NCBI GenBank assembly: GCA_030039655.1
Contig: JASHVC010000403.1
Span: 1-13,783, forward strand
Direction of reading: 5' to 3'
DNA length: 13,783 bases
Source of the DNA: Xanthobacteraceae bacterium
GTDB lineage: Bacteria > Pseudomonadota > Alphaproteobacteria > Rhizobiales > Xanthobacteraceae
Shown in pieces: positions 1 through 5,571 of this stretch. How positions within the stretch are numbered: the stretch's first letter is position 1; each line of letters begins with the position of its first letter. The notes beneath the pieces were generated by a model, which made no database searches, was not told the origin of the DNA, and was given only the letters and a program-made list of their open reading frames with translations. A program made the position numbers and the translations under genes.

Positions 1-837
1 TGATGGTGTCGCCGACGCGGGTGTCGGCTACCTCTTTGATCGACGCGGTGAGGAAGCCGATCTCGCCGGGCCGAGCTCATCGAGCTCGACGCGCTTAGGC
101 GTGAACACGCCGACGCGGTCGACCTCGTAGGCAGCGTTGGTGCCCATCATGAGGATGCGCTGGCCTTTTTTCAGCACGCCATCGACTACACGAAACAACA
201 CCACGACGCCCAGATAGGCGTCGTACCAGCTATCGACGAGCAGTGCCTTGAGCGGTGCCGACGCGTCGCCCTTGGGCGGCGGCAGCCGGTGCACGATCGC
301 TTCCAGCACTTCGGGCACGTTCAGGCCGGTCTTGGCCGAGATCAGAATGGCATTCGAGGCATCGAGCCCGATTACGTCCTCGATCTGCTGCTTGACCTTT
401 TCGGTCTCGGCCGCCGGCAGATCGACCTTGTTGAGCACCGGCACGATCTCGTGGTTGTTGTCGATCGCCTGGTACACGTTGGCGAGCGTCTGCGCCTCGA
501 CGCCCTGGCTGGCATCGACCACCAGCAGGGAGCCCTCGCAAGCGGCGAGGCTGCGATTGACCTCGTAGGCGAAATCGACGTGGCCGGGCGTGTCGATGAG
601 ATTGAGCACGTAGTCCTTGCCGTCGCGTGCGCGGTAGTTGAGCCGCACGGTCTGCGCCTTGATGGTGATGCCGCGCTCGCGCTCGATATCCATGGAATCG
701 AGCACCTGATCGACCATCTCGCGCGCTTCGAGCCCGCCGGTGAGCTGAATGAGACGGTCGGCGAGCGTCGATTTGCCGTGGTCGATGTGGGCGATGATCG
801 CGAAATTGCGGATGCGATCGATGGGCGTCGCGGTCAT
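1..837 (-). CDS. lepA: Elongation factor 4 (LepA) GTPase, N-terminal part, apparent frameshift
   Basis: LepA (EF4) is a translational GTPase that acts on the ribosome. All GTP-binding motifs are visible near the N-terminus: AHIDHGKST (P-loop), [10 protein letters not shown] (switch I), DTPGHVDF (G3), NKVDLP (G4) and SAKTGL (G5), followed by the start of domain II. I chose ATG 835-837 ([12 protein letters not shown]), which matches the usual LepA beginning; an in-frame ATG at 856-858 would add seven residues and neither has a clear Shine-Dalgarno. After VELDELGP the frame breaks. Reading resumes one frame over as the expected [21 protein letters not shown] down to base 1, so one base appears missing near 66-70. 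The rest of the gene lies outside the window. The family is essentially certain; whether the gene is intact is not. Confidence 0.9.
66..70 (-). other. Apparent single-base deletion in lepA
   Basis: The plus strand reads CTCGCCGGGCCGAG. One more C (CTCGCCCGGGCCGAG) restores the LepA frame as [12 protein letters not shown]. The bases on both sides still encode typical LepA sequence, so the break is sharp and recent, or is a sequencing or assembly error. Confidence 0.75.
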
Positions 838-892
838 GCCGCGGGATAGCATCAGCATGTTACGCGCAGCAAGGCTGTTGAAACTGAGCCCC

Positions 893-940
893 TTGACATC
901 CTATATCGATTTTCGATATTGTCCCCTATATCGCAAATCG
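893..940 (+). promoter_or_regulatory. Promoter and palindromic operator of the PadR gene
   Basis: A consensus -35 TTGACA (893-898) is followed after 16 bases by GATATT (915-920). The region contains the perfect inverted repeat ATATCGA-TTT-TCGATAT (903-919), which covers the spacer and -10. The 9-mer CCTATATCG at 900-908 recurs at 925-933, giving a second half-site just before the start codon. PadR regulators commonly repress their own promoter at such repeats, so autorepression is the natural inference. The element also lies upstream of the divergent lepA and might affect it. Confidence 0.6.
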
Positions 941-949
941 AGTGACAAC

Positions 950-1261
950 ATGAGCGAGAACGTTCGGCTTTCTGCACCTACACTAAAGGTCCTCAAGATG
1001 CTCTTGGCTAAGCCTCGCGAGGGACGTTCCGGCGCAGAAATTTCGAGGGAAACGAAAATTGGATCCGGCACGCTGTACCCACTCTTGGCACGCTTAGAGC
1101 AAGCTAGATGGCTTACAAGCGATTGGGAGCGTGTCGAGCCAAAAGAGGTAGGGCGACCGCGTCGGCGGTTCTACAGACTTACCGCTTTGGGGCAAGCGAA
1201 CGCATTAAAGGCATTCGCGGAATTACAGGTCGTTGTCGGAGAACCCGTATGGAATACCTGA
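950..1261 (+). CDS. PadR-family transcriptional regulator
   Basis: A 103-residue winged-helix protein. The PadR signature is clear: an N-terminal helix (LSAPTLKVLKMLLAKP), a helix-turn-helix (GAEISRETKIGSGTLYPLLARLEQARWLTSDWE, about residues 28-60) and the wing GRPRRRFYRLTALG (68-81). The C-terminal part is short, so it is a minimal PadR protein that probably dimerises through its last helix. The ATG at 950 follows a weak GAG; frame extensions further upstream run through the promoter and encode nothing recognisable. The last 13 bases overlap the next gene, so the two are probably co-transcribed and translationally coupled. Members of this family usually repress their own operon in response to a ligand or partner protein; the signal here is unknown. 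Base composition is more AT-rich than in neighbouring genes. Confidence 0.85.
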   Translation: MSENVRLSAPTLKVLKMLLAKPREGRSGAEISRETKIGSGTLYPLLARLEQARWLTSDWERVEPKEVGRPRRRFYRLTALGQANALKAFAELQVVVGEPVWNT

Positions 1262-1857
1262 TCTGGATTCTCGCGACCGCCGTTGGTGGAGTGGCCATGC
1301 ACTTTGTTGCGCATGAGGCGTACGACAAGGCACCCTCCCTTGCAGTGAAACTAATCCGGCTTGCTTCGCGAAGGCTTCCACCTCCTGATAACGAGCGGTA
1401 TCAGGAAGAATGGCTTGCCCACCTGAATGACTGCGAAGGTGGAATAACCAAATTACTTCACGCTATCGATTGCTTGGTTAGTGCGCGAGCGCTTGCCAAG
1501 GTGTGCGTGCAGCGCACCTACTCCTGGAAATTCTCAAACCAAATTGAAAGCCAAGTCGTTGAGCTTGATCGAGTAACACAGCTCTTTGTACTTAATGTAC
1601 TTGAGGAAATTGCGTCCAAAAACAAGGAAAGTGGCTTCCCCAAGATTTGGGAGCAACTGGCGTCGCTGCGCGACAGTCTCGCCCACTCAGTATCAACGCA
1701 CGAAAGACCGAACCAAAAGCAATTGGAGGAATTTCGTAGTGCCCTCGGTCGAATGGTCGAAACGTTCGATGCATACCGCAACGACGCAGGCGGTATTGAA
1801 TTGCGCATTAGCGGTGACGGCGCGCAGGTGGAATCAGGGCCGGCGACCCGCGAATAG
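1249..1857 (+). CDS. Small membrane-anchored protein of unknown function, partner of PadR gene
   Basis: I do not recognise a named family. The 202-residue protein begins with a hydrophobic segment (about residues 3-21, IWILATAVGGVAMHFVA), likely one membrane span. Next come a basic stretch (VKLIRLASRRLPPP) and the motif NERYQEEWLAHLNDC (48-62), continuing as GGITKLLHAIDCLVSARAL. From memory, a similar RYxEEWLAxL block occurs in small proteins encoded next to PadR-type regulators in actinobacteria and rhizobia; this is unverified. The remainder (about 95-175) is charged and predicted helical (VVELDRVTQLFVLNVLEEIASK, EQLASLRDSLAHS), possibly coiled coil, and would be cytoplasmic. ATG 1249 overlaps the PadR stop by 13 bases. 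Bases 1501-1680 are about 48% GC by hand count, against 65% in a pckA sample. It may be the sensor or target that PadR controls. Confidence 0.7.
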   Translation: MEYLIWILATAVGGVAMHFVAHEAYDKAPSLAVKLIRLASRRLPPPDNERYQEEWLAHLNDCEGGITKLLHAIDCLVSARALAKVCVQRTYSWKFSNQIESQVVELDRVTQLFVLNVLEEIASKNKESGFPKIWEQLASLRDSLAHSVSTHERPNQKQLEEFRSALGRMVETFDAYRNDAGGIELRISGDGAQVESGPATRE

Positions 1858-1900
1858 CGACTATGGATATTCGGCGGCCCTCGGGCTACCGATTCCGGGT

Positions 1901-1917
1901 TCGCCGCTTTTCGGCGA
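1901..1917 (-). terminator. Hairpin downstream of ahcY, possible terminator
   Basis: TCGCCG-CTTTT-CGGCGA forms a perfect 6-base-pair stem with a 5-base loop. It lies between the convergent ends of ahcY (1936) and the membrane-protein gene (1857). There is no T-tract on either strand, so intrinsic termination is uncertain. Confidence 0.35.
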
Positions 1918-1935
1918 TTCGCAGCGGCAAGCCGA

Positions 1936-3366
1936 TCAATACCGGTAGTGATCCGACTTGAACGGACCCTCGACCTTCACGCCGATATAGTCCGCCTGGT
2001 CCTTGCGCAGCTCGGTCAGCTTGACGCCGATCTTGGCGAGATGCAGCCGCGCCACTTTCTCGTCGAGTGTCTTCGGCAGCGTATAGACCTTCTTCTCGTA
2101 CTTGCCCGGATTGGTGAACAGCTCGATTTGGGCGAGCGTCTGATTGGTGAAGGATGAGCTCATGACGAAGCTCGGATGGCCCATGGCGTTGCCGAGGTTC
2201 ACCAGCCGGCCTTCCGACAACAGAATAATCCGATGACCGTCGGGGAACGTGATCTCGTCGACCTGTGGCTTGATGTTGTTCCACTTCAAGTTCTTCAAGG
2301 TGTTGACCTGAATTTCGTTGTCGAAGTGGCCGATATTGCAGACCACCGCGCGGTCTTTCATCTTGCGCATGTGCTCGATGGTGATGATGTCCTTGTTGCC
2401 GGTCGCGGTGACGAAGATGTCGGCCATCGGCGCCGCATCCTCCATGGTGACGACCTGGTAGCCCTCCATCGCCGCCTGCAGGGCGCAGATCGGATCGACC
2501 TCCGAGACCATCACGCGGCAGCCCGCCTGGCGCAGCGATGCGGCCGAGCCTTTGCCGACATCACCGAAGCCCGCCACCATCGCGACCTTGCCCGACATCA
2601 TCACGTCGGTGCCGCGGCGGATGCCGTCGACCAGCGACTCGCGGCAGCCATACAGATTATCGAATTTCGACTTGGTGACCGAGTCGTTCACGTTGAAAGC
2701 GGGCCACAGCAGCGTGCCGGCCTTCTGCATGTCGTAGAGCCGGTGCACGCCGGTCGTGGTTTCTTCCGACACGCCCTTGATCGATTTCGCGACCTCGCCG
2801 AACCAGCCCTTCGGCTTCTCCTTGAGCATGCGCTTGATCAGCGCGAAGAAGACTTCCTCCTCCTCGCTGTTGTGCTGATCGAGGAATACGGTGTCGCCCT
2901 TCTCGGCCCGGACTCCCTGATGCACGAACATGGTGGCGTCGCCGCCGTCGTCGAGGATCATGTTCGGATAGCCGCCGCCGTGCCACTCGAACAGCTTGGC
3001 GGTGTAATCCCAGTAGTCTTTGAGGCTCTCGCCCTTGACCGCAAACACCGGCGTGCCGCCGGCGGCAACCGCCGCGGCGGCGTGATCCTGCGTCGAATAA
3101 ATGTTGCATGACACCCAGCGCACGTCGGCGCCGAGTGCCTTGAGCGTCTCGATCAGCACCGCGGTCTGGATCGTCATGTGCAGGGAGCCGGCGATACGGG
3201 CGCCCTTGAGCGGCTTCTTCGGCCCGTACTCTTCGCGTGTCGCCATCAGGCCCGGCATCTCGGTTTCGGCGAGCGAGATTTCCTTGCGGCCGAACTCGGC
3301 AAGCCCGATGTCCTTGACGATATAGTCGGCGGCGGCAGCGGCTTTCGGCTTGGTCGCGGTGTTCAT
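1936..3366 (-). CDS. ahcY: Adenosylhomocysteinase (S-adenosyl-L-homocysteine hydrolase)
   Basis: This cytoplasmic NAD-dependent enzyme reversibly splits S-adenosylhomocysteine to adenosine and homocysteine, removing the inhibitory product of SAM-dependent methylations. The 476 residues are full length for the bacterial form. The substrate domain contains [16 protein letters not shown] (60-75), QDHAAAA (93-99) and the catalytic-region block [20 protein letters not shown] (225-244) with its Lys, Asp and Cys. The Rossmann nucleotide site is [12 protein letters not shown] (264-275). The C-terminus ends in KSDHYRY, the conserved tail that closes over NAD in the neighbouring subunit. ATG 3364-3366 is preceded by AAAGGAC at good spacing. 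The gene is alone on its strand, with a sigma70-like promoter and a large palindrome upstream. Confidence 0.97.
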   Translation of the reverse strand: MNTATKPKAAAAADYIVKDIGLAEFGRKEISLAETEMPGLMATREEYGPKKPLKGARIAGSLHMTIQTAVLIETLKALGADVRWVSCNIYSTQDHAAAAVAAGGTPVFAVKGESLKDYWDYTAKLFEWHGGGYPNMILDDGGDATMFVHQGVRAEKGDTVFLDQHNSEEEEVFFALIKRMLKEKPKGWFGEVAKSIKGVSEETTTGVHRLYDMQKAGTLLWPAFNVNDSVTKSKFDNLYGCRESLVDGIRRGTDVMMSGKVAMVAGFGDVGKGSAASLRQAGCRVMVSEVDPICALQAAMEGYQVVTMEDAAPMADIFVTATGNKDIITIEHMRKMKDRAVVCNIGHFDNEIQVNTLKNLKWNNIKPQVDEITFPDGHRIILLSEGRLVNLGNAMGHPSFVMSSSFTNQTLAQIELFTNPGKYEKKVYTLPKTLDEKVARLHLAKIGVKLTELRKDQADYIGVKVEGPFKSDHYRY

Positions 3367-3416
3367 AACTGTCCTTTGCGGGCGTGGTAGGCGGGGTTTT
3401 TGTGGCTGTGGCCGGG

Positions 3417-3445
3417 CCTATAGCAGGGCATCACCGGATCGGCAA
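3417..3445 (-). promoter_or_regulatory. Predicted ahcY promoter
   Basis: Read on the minus strand, TTGCCG (3440-3445) and TATAGG (3417-3422) are separated by exactly 17 bases. Each matches the sigma70 consensus at four of six positions. Transcription would begin near 3410, leaving a leader of about 45 bases before the ahcY start, too short for a typical SAM-type riboswitch. Confidence 0.5.
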
Positions 3446-3448
3446 CCA

Positions 3449-3472
3449 GCATATAAAGAATTCTTTATGTGC
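3449..3472. promoter_or_regulatory. 24-bp palindrome between ahcY and udgX, likely operator
   Basis: The core ATAAAGAATTCTTTAT (3453-3468) is a perfect 16-base palindrome. It extends to 24 bases (3449-3472) with only one mismatched pair. It ends just upstream of the predicted ahcY -35 box and lies 47 bases before the udgX start, so it could serve either gene. ArsR-type regulators of the SAM cycle (SahR-like) use AT-rich palindromes of this general form; that assignment is from memory. Confidence 0.6.
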
Positions 3473-3519
3473 GCTCCTCTGTACGCTGAACCAATTCCGG
3501 CATGAGGAATTTTGCTGTC

Positions 3520-4133
3520 ATGGACCAGCCCAGGGAAAAAACGATCACATTTCTCCGTAAGCTCGCGCAGGCCGAGGCCGCCTGTACCCGCTGCCCGCTT
3601 TATCGCGACGCGACCCAGGCCGTCCCAGGGGAGGGTCCGGCCCGCGCCACCTTGATGCTGGTGGGCGAGCAGCCCGGTGACAAGGAAGACATCGCCGGCA
3701 AGCCATTCGTCGGCCCATCCGGCGCCTTCTCGATCAGGCGCTACAGGACGCCGGCATTGAGCGGAAGAAAATCTTCGTTACGGGGGCGGTCAAACACTTC
3801 AAGCATGAAATGCGCGGCAAGCGCCGGCTGCACAAGCGTCCCAACAATTATGAAATCGAACGCTGCAAGATCTGGCTCGATAACGAGCGCAGACTCGTGC
3901 AGCCCGCCACTATCATTGCGCTCGGCGTGAGCGCCGCCCGTGGCCTCACCGGCAAGACGGTGACGATCAAGAAAATACGCGGTCAAGCCCTGAGCCTGGC
4001 GGACGGCACCACACTTTTCGTTACGGTGCATCCATCCTCGCTGTTACGCATCGAGGACCAGAACGACAAACAGAAGGCCTATCGACAATTCGTCGCCGAT
4101 TTGAAAAAGGCCGCAGCTGAGAAAAGCCCCTAA
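3520..4133 (+). CDS. UdgX-type uracil-DNA glycosylase (family 4-like), apparent frameshift
   Basis: Removes or traps uracil in DNA during base excision repair. The N-terminal part has the iron-sulfur CTRCPLYRDATQAV block (residues 22-35) and motif GEQPGDKEDIAGKPFVGPSG (49-68). After a one-base slip the second part continues LDQALQDAGIERKKIFVTGAVKHF, then GKRRLHKRPN, a Cys in EIERCKIWL, and the closing motif VTVHPSSLLR. The KRR(I/L)H loop is the hallmark of UdgX, whose histidine forms a covalent bond with the uracil site (known from the mycobacterial protein). ATG 3520 is preceded by GAGGA at good spacing; an ATG at 3502 lacks one. As read, the product would run out of frame after residue 68 and stop at 3930. 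Restoring one C gives a normal protein of about 205 residues. Confidence 0.85.
3721..3726 (+). other. Apparent single-base deletion in udgX
   Basis: TCCGGCGCCTTCTCGATCAG reads GAFSIR. One extra C (GGCCGCCTTCTC) gives the family sequence GRLLDQ, and the following 400 bases stay in that frame. As in lepA, the missing base is a C in a C run. Confidence 0.75.
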
Positions 4134-4144
4134 TGACGGGGCTT
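4122..4144 (-). terminator. Intrinsic terminator of the ptsH end, shared with udgX
   Basis: AAGCCCC (4124-4130), a 7-base loop and GGGGCTT (4138-4144) form a perfect 7-base-pair stem. On the minus strand the stem ends in GGGGCTTTTC, giving a short T-tract for the ptsH transcript. The loop contains the udgX stop codon TAA and one arm contains most of the ptsH stop, so both convergent genes end inside this hairpin. Confidence 0.65.
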
Positions 4145-4454
4145 AATCGTCCTCGCCAAAACGCGCGCCGATAAGCGCTGACAAGGCTTCGATCACCTCG
4201 AGCGCCTCTTTGCCGGTCGCCTCGACGGTAATCGAGGTGCCGGGCGAGGCCGCGAGCATCAAAAGTCCCATGATGGAGGTGCCGCCGACGGTTTCGGCGC
4301 CGCGCGTGACACGCACTTCGGCATCGAATTTCTCCACGGTCTGCACGAACTTTGCGGCCGCGCGCGCATGCAGCCCCTTTTTATTGCGAATGGCGAAGAT
4401 GCGGACGACGGCGCCGGCGGGCGGCTCGCCGGACTCGCGCTCGCCTCGGCTCAT
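4143..4454 (-). CDS. ptsH: Phosphocarrier protein HPr
   Basis: Small cytoplasmic carrier that takes phosphate from enzyme I on a histidine and passes it to EIIA proteins. The 103 residues contain the active-site block NKKGLHARAAAKFV, with the phosphorylatable His at 29, and the regulatory-serine block GGTSIMGLLMLAASPGTSI, with Ser60 as the probable HprK target (Ser46 in classical numbering). About 14 extra residues (MSRGERESGEPPAG) precede the usual start, typical of alphaproteobacterial forms. The ATG overlaps the stop of the upstream EIIA gene as ATGA (4451-4454), implying translational coupling. A terminator follows directly. With HprK and no sugar-specific EIIB/EIIC in view, its role is likely regulatory rather than sugar uptake. 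Confidence 0.95.
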   Translation of the reverse strand: MSRGERESGEPPAGAVVRIFAIRNKKGLHARAAAKFVQTVEKFDAEVRVTRGAETVGGTSIMGLLMLAASPGTSITVEATGKEALEVIEALSALIGARFGEDD

Positions 4455-4852
4455 TTGCCGTTGAGCACCCGGCTGGCGATGGTCACATATTTGCGCCCGG
4501 CCTCCTGCGCGGCCGCGACGGCATCGGCGAGCGGACACTCGCCGCGAACTTTGGCGAGCTTGACCAGCATCGGAAGATTGATGCCAGCGAGCACCTCGAC
4601 CTTAGGCCGGCTCATGACAGAGATGGCGAGATTGGAGGGCGTGCCGCCGAACATGTCGGTCAGTATCGCGACACCGTCGCCGCTATCCACGCGCTTGACC
4701 GCCTCGATGATGTCTTTGCGGCGCGCCTCGACGTCATCCTCGGGATCGATGGTGACCGCCTCGATCTGAGTTTGCGGCCCGACCACGTGCTCCAATGCCG
4801 CACGGAACTCAACAGCGAGCCTGCCGTGGGTCACCAGCACAAGACCGATCAT
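4451..4852 (-). CDS. manX: PTS EIIA component, mannose/fructose family (regulatory)
   Basis: A 133-residue EIIA-Man domain protein that accepts phosphate from HPr. The N-terminus MIGLVLVTHGRLA carries the phosphorylated His9. The strand-loop block AILTDMFGGTPSNLAI (63-78) is the family's second signature and supplies the active-site Asp. I chose ATG 4850-4852 because it matches the family start; a longer frame beginning at 4963 adds 37 residues with no homologous character. It stands alone, without fused EIIB or adjacent EIIC/EIID, as expected for the regulatory PTS of alphaproteobacteria, where unphosphorylated EIIA is thought to act on other proteins. It overlaps ptsH by four bases and starts 194 bases after hprK ends. 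The symbol follows usage in related genomes. Confidence 0.9.
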   Translation of the reverse strand: MIGLVLVTHGRLAVEFRAALEHVVGPQTQIEAVTIDPEDDVEARRKDIIEAVKRVDSGDGVAILTDMFGGTPSNLAISVMSRPKVEVLAGINLPMLVKLAKVRGECPLADAVAAAQEAGRKYVTIASRVLNGK

Positions 4853-5046
4853 GGAATTCACCGCCGGCGCTTCCCGGTTGCACCGCACGAAAGGCCCTTC
4901 ATCATCCCTATCCAAAGTCTCAGTGCAAGAGGGCTTATCGGCAGATTCGGGAGGTTGTTGCATTGCAATAGACCAAAGTCGAATAGGATAATGTTAACTA
5001 ACCGAAAGTCAGCCCGAGCCAGGACCACGAGTGTAAGAGCGCAGGG

Positions 5047-5571
5047 TTACAAATCTCCAACCGAGGTGGCGCCCCCCGCCAAAATAGGATTTAAATCACA
5101 GAAGGGCGAATTCCGGCCGGGCAGAAAGCCGCCGCCCCCACAAGTGAGCAGCGTCACCACCGCCGGCAAGGCCCCCTGCCCGGCTGCGACCGCGAGCCGC
5201 GGCAAGCTCACGCCTTCGATGTCCACCTGCCGTTCAGTGTCTTCCGGCAATCGGCCGGCGTTGGCGCCAAGATCGACGACGAGACCCACCACAGCACTCG
5301 CCTCGTATGGCAGCCGCAGGATGCCAAGGCCACGCACCTCGATGAGGCCCGCGAGGGTTTCGGCCGGACGCGCCAGCAAACGCCCGCCGGCGGCTTCCAG
5401 GTAGACGCGGTCGTCGGCGACGAGGCGCGCGAACCGCAGAGCACCTGACCGTCCGGCTTCGATGAGATCGAGTGCGAGCCGCGACTTGCCGGCGCCGGAC
5501 GGTCCACGGATCAGCACGGCGCGTGCGCCTGTCAGCACTGCGGAGGCGTGAACGGTATTTTGCTCCGTCAC
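5047..5571 (-). CDS. hprK: HPr kinase/phosphorylase, short alphaproteobacterial form
   Basis: Phosphorylates HPr on its regulatory serine. The 174-residue protein is only the C-terminal catalytic domain, as is normal in alphaproteobacteria; Firmicute HprK is about 310 residues. Visible motifs are the Walker A loop GPSGAGKS (23-30), the segment RLVADDRVYL and the HprK signature LIEVRGLGILRLPY. Translation begins at a GTG (5569-5571) that overlaps the chvG stop as GTGA, so it is coupled to the sensor kinase gene. The start HASAVLTGARAVLIRG matches family members. The last 30 or so residues (GGGGFLPGRNSPFCDLN onward) are longer and less familiar than usual, possibly a lineage-specific tail or a shifted C-terminus. 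Confidence 0.93.
   Translation of the reverse strand: MTEQNTVHASAVLTGARAVLIRGPSGAGKSRLALDLIEAGRSGALRFARLVADDRVYLEAAGGRLLARPAETLAGLIEVRGLGILRLPYEASAVVGLVVDLGANAGRLPEDTERQVDIEGVSLPRLAVAAGQGALPAVVTLLTCGGGGFLPGRNSPFCDLNPILAGGATSVGDL

Noticed and set aside
2176..3111. Long plus-strand open frame inside ahcY
   Set aside because: It is the antisense shadow of a GC-rich conserved gene; the translation is His/Asp/Arg-rich with no recognisable domain.
3367..3410. SAM or SAH riboswitch ahead of ahcY
   Set aside because: The predicted leader is only about 45 bases and shows no pseudoknot-like pairing; the palindrome lies upstream of the promoter, so it would not be in the RNA.
4352..5404. 350-codon plus-strand frame across ptsH, EIIA and hprK
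   Set aside because: It runs antisense through three well-identified genes and has shadow-type composition.
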